From NCBI GenBank assembly GCA_963920665.1, contig OY987263.1, positions 44,737,218-44,801,217 on the forward strand: a stretch of DNA of 64,000 bases, in the 5' to 3' direction. The position numbers and the translations under genes are program-made. The notes under the pieces were generated by a model, which did no database searches, was not told where the DNA came from, and saw only the letters and a program-made list of their open reading frames with translations. Below, one piece after another: positions 1 through 15,300 of this stretch. The stretch's first letter is position 1. Every line of letters begins with the position of its first letter. Origin of the DNA: Straminergon stramineum (lineage: Eukaryota > Streptophyta > Bryopsida > Hypnales > Calliergonaceae).

Positions 1-1741
1 TTGATATTTCCAACAAAAACAATTTCAAATAAGGGCAAGAAAAATTTTTAATCACAGTTGCTAGAATTGAATCAAATTCTTGACAACAACAATGACAATT
101 GGTTTCTTCAATCCAAAAGCCCATCATTGAAACCAAGTGTACAACAAATGAACTTGGCTTGTATAAACAAATGTGCACTTAACTATGATGCTTAGTGTAT
201 TGCATTGAAAGGCAATATGAAAAATGAAAAATTGGAGCATTTAAGTGTAGGCATTGATACATTTGAACATAAACTTAGTATACAAAAATCCATTGTTTTT
301 TTGCAACCAAGAGTTGTCTTTTTATGAAGTAATGAAGTTTGATACTTTTCCAATGCATTATAAGGTTTGAATGTTTCTTTTCTTATTATCAAAACATTTC
401 AATTTATGTATGTATATTGTGACAAACAAAATTGAGTATTGATTCAAAAGAATTTCATTCAAATAGCCATAACATAAGCATTGATGGAAAAAGTTCAAAA
501 GTAGATGTATGAAAGTTGTAGTATGCAATATATGACACATTATTACAAAAATTTGAAGAAAAAATGAGCTATAATTTGAAAGGAAATGAATTTCAAAGTT
601 AGCCATGTCTGAAGGTCAATTTTGGGCACCATAATTTGGAGTTATTTTATATTTTGTCAATTTCTATTAAGAACTCCAAATTTATTTTTTGTACCTTGGC
701 ATGTTGGTATACAAAATTTCAGATTGTTGTACACAAAAATTGAAGGAAGTTGACATTTATAGAATTAAAAATACTCCCAATTTGACAATCATGCAAATGG
801 TGTTGGTTCTCACAATATTTGGAATGTTTTTTGGGAACTAAGAGTATGGTTTTTCATTAGCCATTGTAGAGAGTATACAATGCAACATGAACCATTGTTA
901 TATCTTCATGCCCTTGAATTTGAAATATTTGTTGAATGGGACAATGCATTCAATTTATGTGTTAGAGCTGTATGATGGGTTTTTAGGTTTACATTTTTTG
1001 TACAAAGAGTAAAGTTCATAGATTCTATAAATATCAACTTCCTTCAATTTTTGTGTGCAACAATCTGAAATTTTGCATACCAACATGCCAAGGTACAAAA
1101 ATAAATTTGGAGTTCTTAATAGAAATTGACAAAATATAAAATAATTCCAAATTATGGTGCCCAGAATTGACCTTTAGACATGGCTAACTTTGAAATTCAT
1201 TTCCTTTCAAATTATAGCTCATTTTTTCTTCAAATTTTTGTAATAATGTGTCATATATTGCATACTACAACTTTTGTGTATCTACTTCTGAACTTTTTCC
1301 ACCAATGCTTATGTTATGGCTATTTGAATGAAATTCTTTTGAATCAATACTCAATTTTGTTTGTTACTATATATATATTCTCCACATGAGTGACAAATAA
1401 GAAATTATTCAAAAATTATTTCTTTCATATCATAAATTACTAAAGATGTAATATATTGTTATATTATTTTCAAAACTTTCTTACAATTTAAAAAAAATTG
1501 TATATGATTTTTAAATAATATTTGATTATTGTTCATTTCTTTAGTATTTTAAGCTATAAATATACAATAAACTACAAATTCAAAATTATCGTATTTGAGT
1601 GGAAAGTTCTTGGACAACAATTATACCGAATAATTGAAATAATATTGAATTTCAATTTGGCATATGATGCATGTTAAATCAATTGAATTTTTAATTCATG
1701 AATAAAATAGTTTAATTAATTTCTGCTTTTTGAATGACTAG
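1..1741. other. Upstream AT-rich region, no certain exon
   Basis: No exon here could be tied to the methyltransferase gene that starts to be readable at 1742. Positions 58-192 follow an AG and stay open in one frame with plausible codon use, so an upstream exon is possible, but nothing recognisable is encoded. Most of the remainder (about 412-1378) is one long foldback listed separately. The true 5' end of gene 1 may lie before the window. Confidence 0.4.
412..1378. repeat. Foldback element with about 355-bp inverted arms
   Basis: Positions about 412-764 reappear as the reverse complement at about 1024-1378, separated by a loop of about 260 bp. The same translated peptide (starting MANFEIHFLSNYSSFF) is read from the minus strand of the left arm and the plus strand of the right arm, which shows the arms are close to identical apart from scattered substitutions. 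No transposase or clear target duplication is visible. It lies directly 5' of the first recognised exon, so it may sit in an intron or the promoter. Confidence 0.8.
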
Positions 1742-4700
1742 GAGAGTAAGGAGATTGATTATATGCACAAGCTTTCCAATCAAGTTCGTGCAATAAGGCC
1801 TATACAAGATGGAAATAGTGAACATAGTGATCTTGCCACTCTTCATGAATTTGAGAATGATTTGCAAGTAAGAACCCCCAAAATCCAAAATGTATAGAAT
1901 AATTATGCAATATTTTTTTATTTGTGAAGTATTTTTCAAAAACAGTTTGATTCTTGTAATGATTAGTAATATTTGAATGAATTTATGAATCTCACCTTTT
2001 TTCTGTATTTTTTTTAATATTTGGAGGGGACTTGTTTGTTGTGGAGAATGAATGAACAGACTAATATTAATGAAGGAGTAAGTCATGATGTTGAAATAAA
2101 CACAAACAAATATGAGAATCAAATTTTGAATATATCATTTTGTGACATATGTTCTAAGAATAGTTGTATTGAAGATATGAGAAGAAATCAATATCATAAT
2201 TCGGACCTATGTTTATGTCATTGCAAACTTAACCACTCTAAATCATCAATGGAAGTAAAAGATGGTAATCTTCAAAAGAATGCTACACAAATAAATATTA
2301 AAAATTTGATGTATCATGATATAACTGAAACAAATGGGGAATGGCAAAATCATGAATATTGGAACAAAACCAAAAAAATTGAACAAGACTTGCAGTCTTT
2401 GAATTTTAATATTATAGATTTTTATAATGATAATCATAGAAAATGCAATGAAATGATTAGAAATAGAGATTTGTGTGATAAAACTCAAGATATAATTCAA
2501 AATAGCAATCATGAATTGTATGCATCAACAATTGAAGATGATCAAGGCAAAGAGAAATTAGGAAGAAATTATAAAGTAGAAACATCAAGTTTTAACATCC
2601 TAGAAGATCAATCAAGAACTAAAACAAAAAGAGTAACTATGTCATTTCATTTCATATAATACGTTGTAGTTTTGAAAATTAGGAAGTTTAATTAGTAAAA
2701 TAAATATCAATAAACTATTTTGTATAGTTTAAGAAGTATGATGGATTTGAAGAGATAAATAATTATGAATTGAAATTAAAAACCACTAATTTTGTTAATA
2801 GGGCACTACAAGTAGCATGATTCAAAGGAAAGAACAATTGATTCAATTTGAATATTCTAGAGATGACAAAGTAATAACATCAGCAAGTGATGAAAATATG
2901 ACAAATATAATGTGTGCATCTGGTAGCATTGATCATCTGAAAAGAAAAAATAATACACTAGAAGATTTTCATAATTATAAATTAATAGAAAACGAAACCA
3001 ATTTGTCATGTGAAAAATTGAGTAAACATGGGAATATGAAAAATTCTTCAAACATAATAAGTACGGACAAAGAAAAAATAATGTATGCACAAAAAGATGT
3101 GCAAAATGCAAATAAACTATATAGTCATGAGGTTATGACTTCTTATTCCACATCTCCAGCTCTGGCTTTAACTCGAGGAAGTTCTGGATGTTCACAGGCT
3201 CATTATAAGCAAGAAGATACAGATTGCTCAATTCTTGAAGAAAACCTCTCTTTTGGTATTTGTGAAGAAGCTCCAAGTTTACAAGAAATGTTAGAAGCAG
3301 CCAACAAACACCGAAAAAAAAGCTTTGTTGTCCAAATTCCCACTTTTGTTGAATTGAAGCCAGAGAGTGATTTCGAGCCCAATGAGATGGAGTTCCCAAA
3401 TCTGCACGAACTAAATTATGAATGTCCTCCACCATTTCTTTCATCTCCACTAAACATTGAAGAAAATCATGGATTCCAATATGATTTGGAAGGTCAAACA
3501 ATCAAAGAAATGCTAGACACCACTTTCCAAAGTACAAGCCATGAATTTGGATTTGGTGAAGGACAAAGCAAAGGATCGTTGGTGTATGGAAGTGAAGGAA
3601 TTCGTCCCCAAATCTTACCTCCCCAGGACTTACAACAAGTTAATATAATTCAACAACTAGATTTGGAAGAAAGCCACCTATTTGTTGAAAGCATTGAAGA
3701 GCAAGGACTAAAAGAAATGCAAGAATCACCAATTGGAAGTGAAGGACAAGATTTCTTAGATGAGATTATGACTTGTGAAGGTGATGCGAATGAGGAAATG
3801 GGACCAACAATAGAACAACTTCATGGATTATACAATGTTTGCTCAGAAGATCCCAAAATAGAAAAGAGAAAAAAATCTAACATTCAAAACAATACAAGTC
3901 ATCCAAGAGAACTTGAGCAAGAAGTTTGCTCAACTTGGAAAAAACTTGTCCATGGTTCAACAGAAGGAAAACGGTATAGTCTACTTTCTCTCAATTATTA
4001 TGTGTATTTTAAACTACTAATAAGAATAATTGTGGTAATAAAATTTGAATTTGAAGAAGAAAAACTAGCATGCAATGTATACATGTACATGGTATTTTAA
4101 ACATAATGTAATTGCACACAACATTTGGGATTAAACATGACATAACATAAAGCCTATTTTAAATTTTTTGTGTTAAATTTTTTTCACATAAATGTAAAAA
4201 GAATTAAAACATACCTTATCCAAATTTGATTAGATAAATTTACTCATCAAATTAAATATTAAAAGATGCACTAAAAACAAAGACAATATTTGTTACTTGT
4301 CAAGAAGCCACAAATACCAAATGAACACTTTAAAGTTCCATTGTCCCCTACGGGTCAAATGGATTTCCTTCTTGCAATCTCAAATTTTCTTTGTAATTAA
4401 AAAAAATGATAGAAAATTACATTAGCTTTTGAAGAATATAACTTTATTTGAATTGGTGCCCAATAACAGAAGTTTTCTCGCTTTAAGCCTAAAACAAGGT
4501 TTGGTGGGCAATACAAGAAAAAGCATAAAACATTAGAATATAATTTTTAAAATTTTGTGTCTCATAGGAAATATTTTTGTCTACATGGAAAGATTTGATT
4601 CTTTCTATTTGGACTAGTCATGAGAAAATTGTAGGCAATCTTGATTTGGGGCACTATAAGTATTTTCTTGAAAAAATAACTTATAGGATACATTTTTTTC

Positions 4701-7700
4701 ACACAATTTCACAATTTTTTCAAAAACTTTTGGATAGGGTTTAGTTCACTTGCTAGAACAATCTCACCATTGGGATTATTGTGTTTCATTCCATCTTAGA
4801 CCAATTAATGATTTAGTTTTTCCTTCTATATTGTACCTACTTGAACTGAACAATTTTTTAAAGAATGAAAATCAAGTGTGTGTTTTATTTTTAAAAATTC
4901 TAGACTTTGAACTCAATTCTTCAACATGATTTTTTTTCATTTTAATATTTTTAGTGCAAAAATTTGAAGCTAAGAAGATTTAGAGTCTTGAAAATCTAGT
5001 CTAGTAAGGTTAAAGAAAAACAATTTCCTTCACTTCAAATGCAAATATCTCACAATCCACATGGTCAAAGTTTTTGAAATTTCTTCCAAACATGAATAGT
5101 CTATTTTGAAAGTTTTTTTCACTTCGCAATAGAAATGGTAGTTTTGAGTGGAATTTGATTAAAAAAAAAAGAAAAAGAAAGAAAAGGGGGGGGCATTGGG
5201 ACTATGGGGTTTGATGTCCAAATGTCTATAATTGTAGAATGTGAGGCTAAAGACTCTACAAACAATATTGGGAGAGGTGAAGGAAATTATAAACCTCCAA
5301 TTAAACATCATGTTCATAAATAGGAGGTTTTCCTCATGTTATTGCTGATTTTTTTTGAAAAATCCCATATGTAAAGACAAGTATGAGAAACGGTGAGAAC
5401 AATTGAAATTATATATTTTTGACAAAACACAAATTTGTTTTGAATTTTTGAAGAATGTTGCCCATCATGACCTCAAAGAGTCTCTAGTCCACCCCCAAAT
5501 CAACAAGAAGTGTATCTATGATGCTCATTTTATGCACCTAAAGCAATCAAATCATTTTCAAAAATAGCCACAACATAAAGGCCTAAAACACCCACTTCCT
5601 ATCATGAATCTACACTCAAAAACTAGAAGTTACTATTGCACTCACTAATCACTCCATTATTGCACCTAAGACTCTAATTGTAGCCCAAATCTAATTTATT
5701 GAAAAAAACCCCTATAATTGGGTCATCCCCTTATTGTCTAGAATGGTTCTTTCGACCTTAATGGGTTGTTCTACCTTAGTCATGGTAAATCCAAGATGAC
5801 TTTGGATCATATGGGATTGTCCAACTACCAAATTTTCTATTACAATAGTAATTGCGCTTCCAAACTTTGATAGTATTTTATAAATTGGCATCCTATATTT
5901 AAGATAAGAAAATATTTTAGAATTTACATGTTAGTTTTTCAATATGAAGCAATATATGTACATTCAAGAGTGAATCATTTCATTGTAATAAATTTCAACA
6001 AGTAGAGAAGCCAACACATGTTGAAATTAATGAAAATGCTAATACTCTCATTTGATTAAGTATACTTTTGAAGAAATTTCATGTTAATATTTTAAAAGAA
6101 ATAGAATAATAACATTATTATTTAATCGAAATTTCAAAAAATTTATACTAGAAATAAGAGTTAATAATATATCTTTTCAATTGCAACCAATACATATCAA
6201 TTGCATGAATAAAACAAAATTATTTGCAAATTTTCAATCTTAGATGTTCAAGACTTCATGATAGGCTCAGTATTATTATAATTCAATATTCTAATAAATT
6301 CTATGTAATTTTACATATTTCGTTTAATTTTTATAAATGTAATTTAGTTATTACAAAATCATGATTATTAGAAAATTGAATTGTAGAAAAAGAAAACTTC
6401 ATTTATGTGAAGAACATCTGTCACATTGGAATTCAAAAAATTATGATAGAGGTGAAAACTTATATAAAAGGTGGAGCAAACAAAAAACAAATCCTTTGTT
6501 TAATCAAGACATTGATAGATTTAAGGGTCAAGATCTTATTATGGATTCAAGTAATAAAAAAACACAAGTAGAAAAATTAGCTTTAGAAAGATTTCAAAAT
6601 GAAGATGTACAATTATGGAAAGAAAATAATAATGTATTGAAAAATGATGTTGGAGTGCAATGGAAAACAGGAATTGATATTACAAATAACTTTCAAAACT
6701 TTACAAATGGTTCTTCAAATGAAAAATTGCCACAGCTCTATGAAAGATCCAATGAAAATGAAATCAATATTAAAACTGAACCACTTCCAAGTAATATGGA
6801 ATGTTGGTCACATAAAAATCTCTGTGAAGGAAAAATAAAAGATGATGAAAGAACACTCTCTCCTTTAATATCAAAATGCCATGAAATAGATGAAGAAAAA
6901 GAATCTCTTTGTATTGACCATAAGAAAATAGAAATTCAAAGCTCAAATTCAAATAAAATGTTTGAATCACTAAACAATCCAATTTTATATTCAAAAAATA
7001 TAGGATGTATTGAATTGATGGAACCATCAAGTGGTTGGGTCTATCATACAAGTTATAGTACCATGAGTGGAATTTATACATTAGAGCAATTACAAAAGGG
7101 ATTAGAAACTAATTTTTTACCGGAAGATCTTCCAATATACAGAGTAACCATAATTTTTATTTGACTTTAACTAAATTCATATTGCACTATTGATACAAAA
7201 TTCTCTCTCTCTCTCTATATATATATATAAATGTACGTGTGTATAGACTATGTACAAATATATATGATTTAAGTTTAAAAGTATTAATGTTATCTTATTA
7301 TCCAGGTCCATACTGGTACATATACAGGGCCATTTATGTTAAAAAGGTTGATTGAAAAAAATGATTGTCTATCTGCATGTTTAATCGATCAATTAGAACA
7401 ACCTCTGGTAAGAGAACAAAACATGGACTATATACGAGGCATCAAGAGCTTCTTAACTTCTCACAAATTAAATGTGACTCCACTTTCATATGAGCCCATA
7501 CCAATAGTTACAAGTGCATGGCCATATTCAATGAGTGGAAGTCCCATAATTGAACAAGATCCTCTCTTTCTAAAAGTAGGCTCTCCATGTCAAGGGTCAA
7601 AATTAAATAACTATTCTAAACCTCATTCAAATGAAGCACAATGGAGATCTTCAAATAGACCTTGTCGAGCATACCAACAATCAAGGGAATGGCTTGATAG

Positions 7701-8954
7701 AGATGTATTTGGATTTTTTAATGCTCCAACAAGACAACATTCACTATTAGAAAATCCAAGAATTTCACCATCATGCATGTATTCAAATAGACATACAGAA
7801 CAACCTATAATGAATTTAAATTCTTTTGGAAGAACAAGATACCAAAGTTTACATCAAACATATGATAAACAATACAAACAAACGGAAATAAATAGACGAC
7901 AAGGCAACAATACCATTTTTCAAGGGCAAGTATGGCATTTCCTTCAATTTCCTTTTGTTAAGATTAAAATATTATTTTTAAAATTACAATCCAAATTTTC
8001 AATGATAATATTTTCATTTAAAGGTTATATATTTATTTGACAAATAATTATTTGATTAAATTCAAAATTCATAATTTCAATTTCAAAAAATACATGTATT
8101 AATTTAAATACATGTATTAATTTAGATGTGGATAGAACCTTTGTGGGAATATGAAGGAGTAGATCACAGTTTAAAAGGACCATTTTCTTTATGGCAACTT
8201 TGGCAATGGTATCACATTGGACATCTTTATGGTTGTTTGAAGGTTTGTTTTTTCAATGATTTTAGTAATGAAATGAAATATTACAAACATTTATCATACT
8301 TATGCTATATTGGGGGGTACTATAATCAAATGTATATATTAATTTTAGAAAAAATAATTAAAAAATAAAATCTAATATTATAAATACTGAATTATAGTTT
8401 TTATAGTTTTTCATTCTCTAGCAATTGGCAGATATTTCATATTGGAGGTTTGATAGAACCTTTACCTTTAGAAAAACTCTTAATATTTGCAAACAAAGGC
8501 ACACTTTTTGAACAATCTTTGCCGCAAAATCATAGTTTTTCAGAGCACGGTGGTGAAAATAGTACATGTGATAGTTCTCTTTTAAAAGAACCACGTATGA
8601 TTGCATTAGATTTTGTGCAACAAAAACTACATGCAATTGTATTAAATGCTACTGCTTGTAAAGGACTCCTTGACATGGTCATCACTCAAATTCTACGTGA
8701 AGAATCTTCAATTTCCAAAACTCCATTAATATTGATGAAACAATCAATTTCACCAAATAAACAACAAAGTACCACTTCAACTAATGATAAATCAACCTTG
8801 AATGCAACAATTATAAACAAGGTATTTGAAATATTTTTAATGTTCATTTTAATAATCTAATGCAATTTAGAAAAAAATTATGAATTTTGGATTATAACCT
8901 TAAATTTACTCATTAAATGTATAAATTTTCTTTTGTATATTTGTAATGGAAATC

Positions 8955-9003
<49 letters not shown>

Positions 9004-9299
9004 AATAATATAGCATTTATGAATATTTATTTAGAATTCAAATCAAATAGTTAATCAAATACATTATCATATAAATTTATTATATAATCAAAGTATTGAA
9101 GTAAGTATTTTATAATTATTTAATATATTTATTTTAGAAAAGAAAAGAAATTCTAGAGATCTCTTTAAAGATGTTAATTTGGTTGAAACTAAACAAAGTC
9201 AAATTTTGTAGGTTTCATCAAAAACAAATATATTGGACAATAAAAAGGATAGTATAACATTAACACCCTCGAAAAACAAAACTATTGAAGGTAGAAAAA

Positions 9300-9379
<80 letters not shown>

Positions 9380-12300
9380 CTTTAAATCAATCAGTATAAT
9401 AATAAGATCATTTCAAAATTTCAAAATTCTTTGTCCCAATAGTAAATTATTATTTTTTCAATACTCGAGTACTTTTCAGATGTAATTAAATTTTTTTTAA
9501 ATCTTTTATGGTGCAGAGATTGAAGATCAATCAAAACCACCAAAGCAACTATTATATGGTGATGAAGTTCCACATTTACATATTAAAGAAGAACCCAAAA
9601 ATAATTCACAATTAATGTCAACTCAATGTCAAGCATTATCTAGAAAAAGGAGGTATATAGAATGTGAAAAAAATATTGAAGTTAATGGGAACCAAGGTAC
9701 TCATATAAAAAAGAATTTATTTATAGGTGCTCAAAAATCTTCCATTCACAAGACATCAATTGATTGCAAGAAATTCAAAATAAAAGGAGAATATCTTGAT
9801 TATCGATTGAGTAATTTATCTGATACAAATGAAATCATCGCATGTTCTATGGTTTTACCTTACCAACAACAAAGGTCACCATATAAAGCTATTGAAAAGT
9901 TAGACACTAAAGAAACTCAAGAAAATGCGACAACTAGTGAAGTTCCAAAGTCCAAATGTAAAGAGGTTGTGTATAGAGATGGTCAAGAACTGTGTATTGA
10001 AAAGGATGAAAAAAAAGTTGTAAATCAAAATGTAAGTATTAATTGGAAAAAAAGAATAAAGACATACCAATCTACCAAAAGGCGCGGAAGACCCCAAAAA
10101 AACTATAACATTTCTTCTACCATGTTTAGTAGGCCTTTGGATCAATTTGAAAATACTCCTCTTAAATATGTGGAAAAGAAATCATCATCAATTCCCAAAC
10201 CTTGTAGAAGAGTGAATGAAAGTAAGAATAGAAGTTTTCATACAATTATAGAAAACATAGTTCCAAAGAAAGATGCTTTAGATATTAATTGCACACAACT
10301 CCTAAGTAATAATCAAAATTTTCAACAAATTTCTTCTTCATCTCAGATTGGTGAAAACCCAAAAATGAAAAATTTCTTTTTTGATTTGCAACCTAGCTCT
10401 ACCACTCATGCAAGTTTGAATAATGAAGGAAAAAATATACTATGTGGAGAAGAAACTTGGATGCATAAAGGAAGATCAAGACGAGATGGAAAACCAAAAA
10501 ATAGAGCTGTAATGGACATTCTTGCTTTAGATATTAAAAAAATGCCTAAAATAGAGCATGTCTTTATAAGAAAAAAATTATTAGATCTTTCAACTATTAA
10601 AGATACAAATTATAATAACAACACCTTTTTATCCATATGCAAAGATTTGAAAAAAGAAGATTTAAATGAATCAATGAGTAATAAAAGCCCGGTGCCTTGT
10701 TTACCAACTAAGAGAGGTCGTGGTCGCCCACGAAAATGGCCTTTGAAAGATAGTAAAGAAGGAATTTGTTCATTAACGACAAATATTTGGAATGAAAATA
10801 ATTCAAAAACTATACACAAGATGTCCACTAGTTTTCATGGTAAACGAACAAAGAGAAAAAATTCATCAAAAAACAAATCTCTTGGATGTGCAAGGTGTTC
10901 TATATCAATTTGGACATGGCGTTGGTGGACTTGCAATGGTGCTAAACAACAATTACGACAAAACCCCCAAGAAAATAGAAGTATTGATGTTTCATTTTGG
11001 TCTAATACAAATGCCCTTAATTGTGTTCAATCTGCACGTACGAATCGAGCCACTTTTCGAAAACTTGTCATTGCAGCAGAAGGCTCAGACAAAGTAAAAT
11101 TTAATCAATTGAAAGTATGTTTTTATTCATAAATGATCACCAAGTTCATCATGCTTGTATTGAGTTCGAATTTTGGATGCAAAAATAAATAATAAATGAT
11201 AAAATTTAGACACAATCCTATTTATTGTTACTAAAAAGATGAATTATACATGAAATCATAGAAAGAAATTTTGAAAAGCATTTTTAATCATAATTTATAT
11301 AAAATTTGTGAAAAATTATACAAAATAATAGAAGAAAAAATGAATCAAACATTCAAATTTTAACATTGGCGTTTTGATATTTCTAATTTTTTGAACTTGA
11401 GAATTAAAAAACTTATCAATTTTTACTCATTTTTATTAAATTAGTATTCTAAAATATCAAAAATTTATCTGAAGAAATGAATAATATATAATTTAAAAAT
11501 ATATAAAAATATAGGCACGAAAAAAACACCTCAAATTCCAAAGAAGTAAGATTCATGATTGGGGGTTATTAGCATTGGAAACCATTGATGCTGAAGATTT
11601 TGTAATTGAATATGTAGGAGAAATCATTCGGCGCCAAGTAATTATCTTAAGTTTATAAGGAGACAATTATATATATAAATATACACACACATACTATATA
11701 TATGCACATTCATATAAATATTTTGAATATATAAAAAGTTATTATTGTGGATAAAAATAATGATTATAATTCCTAAAATTCAGTAAGTAAATTTGTGATA
11801 TGTGTATGTATACGAACTAGGTATCAGATTTAAGGGAGCGTCATTACGAAACTATGGGTATTGGTAGCAGTTATTTATTTCGAGTTGATGATGAGCTTGT
11901 GGTAAATATCTATAGATTTGATTCAAATATAGATATTTTGTTTTACTATGTTGTAAGAAAAAAAATTTAAAAACTTTTTGATCTTTTGTTTATTGAATTT
12001 TCTATAGGTTGATGCTACATGCAAGGGTGGACTTGCCAGATTTATAAATCATTCTTGTGATGTAAGTTATTTTTTTTATTTAATAAAATTTATCAATTGA
12101 AAATGTCCCAATTTTATTGTAGAAATGTTGTCCACGATAGTTTTCCTTGATTATGAATGTAAATGAAGGTATAAAATATGAATTTGAGGTTAAAATTTTA
12201 TATTCTTTATATTCAAATCTTTATATTTGTAGATATTATTTTTATTTTTATTTTCATTTAAGATCTATCATGCAATTATTTCAAATACATTAAAAATAAA

Positions 12301-15300
12301 AAATGGTTTTAATTTAGATTTTTCAAAAATGAAGGTAATAATCAATAATAAAATTTGGCATTAGATTTCATTATTTTGATATTATTCATCATCTTTCTAT
12401 CCACTATAGAATTTTGAATTTTGAATTATATTTCAAAAATGTATTGGAATTATTTTGTTCACCATAAAGAAAAAGGCATGTATCACATTTTTTTTAGCTA
12501 TTTCTAGAAATACAAGTTCAATTCTTTTAAATGTAAAGGGAGTTAATTACCATTTTTTCCATTAAAAAACTAAGTTATAAATTTAAAAAAATAGTCTACA
12601 ATGATTTGTCTATGCTTATAAGTGTTTTATACAATATCTATGAAATAAACTCAAAATTGAATTTACTTGCATGACATCAAAACAACTGATGGATGATGTA
12701 GACTAATTAAATTTGCAGCCCAATTGTTACACAAAGATCATTACAGCAGAAGGTCAAAAAAAGGTTGTGATTTATTCCAAGCGTCCAATTGCGGTAGGCG
12801 AGGAACTCACATATGATTACAAATTTCCTCTTGAGGAAAACAAAATTCCTTGCTTTTGTGGTGCACTTAGGTACACCCTACTATCACATCAAGATCTAAT
12901 GCTTTACTTTGACTTAGACACTCTAACTTACTAAATGCAAAGATATTGAAGCTATTTATAAACATAGATTTCCAATGTTCACATATAAAACTTCAATGAA
13001 AGTAAGTTACTAGGACAATAAAGAATTCTCATTTGAATACCACCCTTCAATTTAAGATGTTATTGCCATTGTTCAATACTTCTAATTTTACTTCAGATGA
13101 TAGTAACTTAATGTGAAAACATCTAAAGTAAGAGAAACTCTCAATCCAAATGCAGAAAAAGCTTTAACACAATTATCCCCTAAATCCCAAGGTCTTTTTA
13201 TTAATCAAAAACATTCAAGCTTGCCCCTTTCTATTGCAAAGTACAAAAAGTTTAATATTTTTTTTTAAATATCTAACCATAGGATCTTGCATTAGACTAT
13301 TTTTAAAATGAAAGGAAGAAATTTACAAAACTTTCATCATGTAGATTGCAAGATATATATGCATTTGAAGCCAAGAAAATAAGCTTTTAAACACCTTGCT
13401 CAACTAGATTTTTTTACTCTAAATCTTCTTGACTTAAACTTTTTACACTATTGTTGTGTTGATTTTCTAATTTTTGATATTGAAGAGTTGAGAGTGGGGA
13501 TTTTTTTTTTAAAAACACTTCATTTTTATTTATTTTTAAAATGGTTAAGTAGAAGTAGGTACAACATAGACGAAAAAGCTAAATCATTAATAGTTCTAAT
13601 ATGGTATTGAAATACACTAATCCCAATGGTGAGATTGTTCTAGCAAGCAAAGTCAATTATGTGGAACTAATTTTTTTAAATTGTGAAAATTGAGTCTAGA
13701 AATGAATCCTACCAAGTATTTTCTTAGAATGATGCAATGATTGTCTATAAAATAAAATGTTCCATAACTTGCATATCAGTATTGCATGTGAAGGTCACCT
13801 TCAACAAAAAAATGAAAAAAATTCAAAGTGGAACAATTTTGAAAATTAATTAGTGACCTTGTCGAAAACTCAAAAAATTAATTGTTAAGAAAGTCAAAAT
13901 ATTGGAGGATTTCACAATGCAACATGATGCCAACACATTTCATCTATGTGATGGTGGAGAGTTTGTTTTTACAATGAAATCTATTATCCATCATAATTCC
14001 TCAAAGGATATGGGACAATTTGAAGATGAGAACCTAACTGCTAATTGTCAAAATGCAAAAATTGTGTTCAATGTAGAAATTCAAACCCCATTTTGGCATA
14101 GAAGAACAACATTTTTCAAAAAGATTTAAACTATGAAAAGTTGGTAAATCAATCTAAATTTCATCTTCAAAAATTCATTTGTGATTTCAAGTCTCTAGTA
14201 AAAAATTATGGACAAAATTCAAAGAGGATGTTTGAAAATGTCAAAGAAAAAAGTCCCTTCTATCCATTCTCTGAATTTTGTCCAGAACTTTTTATTGGAG
14301 ACTCAAAATCTCAAAAAGGTTTTTGGAGATGAAATTTAAAGTTGTTTTCCAACTTTTCTCACTTCCAAGTTTTTTGAAAAAAGTCATTCTCTATGCCAAA
14401 ATGAGGTATGAAATTCTACATGGAATACAATTCTTACTTTTGACTTAACTAGTTATGAGCAGTTGAGCTTCCACTTCATCCTAATGTACATGTCCAACAT
14501 TGGTTGTTTTACCTCCTACCACCCCATTTGTATAAAGATATTGTTTGTACATCATCACATGCTCACAACAAAAGTGACATCCTAACCTATGCGGGGTGTT
14601 GTTGAATAAATTCAATATTTTTTTTATTACAATGCCAAATTTTTATGAAATGATACTTGAAATTTCCAAAGTATATTTTGGACTTTAAATAATTATTTAC
14701 TAAAAATGTGCCAAAGGTGACCTCTAGGTACGATAATCCAAATAGAATGAATCTAAGCTTCTTATAAATACAAAAATAAGCTATGAGGAAAAAAAATTCA
14801 TTTTTAAATTTTTATTTTTTGTGAATTTTTTTGTGTCACATTATGAATTGCTTTTTTGGACTTAGGGTGGCATAACTTTCACTCCTAGGCACTAATTGAA
14901 ATAAAAATTATATCCCCAGAAAGTTTAATGTGATCTCCTATCTTCTAATGAAGTCTCAAAAAGTCATGTAAAAAATTAAGGTCACACAAGCGTGCCCCAA
15001 ATCCCAAAATTCCCTCAAGGGGACTTGAGGACTTTCAAGCGGTTAATGTCTATTTTATCTTATATTTTAAAATACAAACTTTATTGCATTGTAAAACATG
15101 CATTGGTGTGTCCTATAAGAAAAATAAAAATTCAATGCATCGATGTAATTTTTCATTCCTTCTCAAATAATCATAATATTTAAAAAATATAATTCCACAT
15201 ATTCACTCACTTTTATTAAAGAATATAAAGTGTTCTATACATTTAAGTCTTTATAAATTTCAATTCTATTTAAATATTTTAGAAACTTTGCATAAAATCT

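Noticed and set aside
9285..9485. 66-codon open frame
   Set aside because: It is the TA microsatellite of intron 8 read as Tyr/Ile repeats; the real coding path splices from 9290 to 9517.
13902..14332. Open frames inside intron 13
   Set aside because: No domain or family resemblance, and the flanking splice sites joining 12870 to 15446 complete a perfect post-SET ending.
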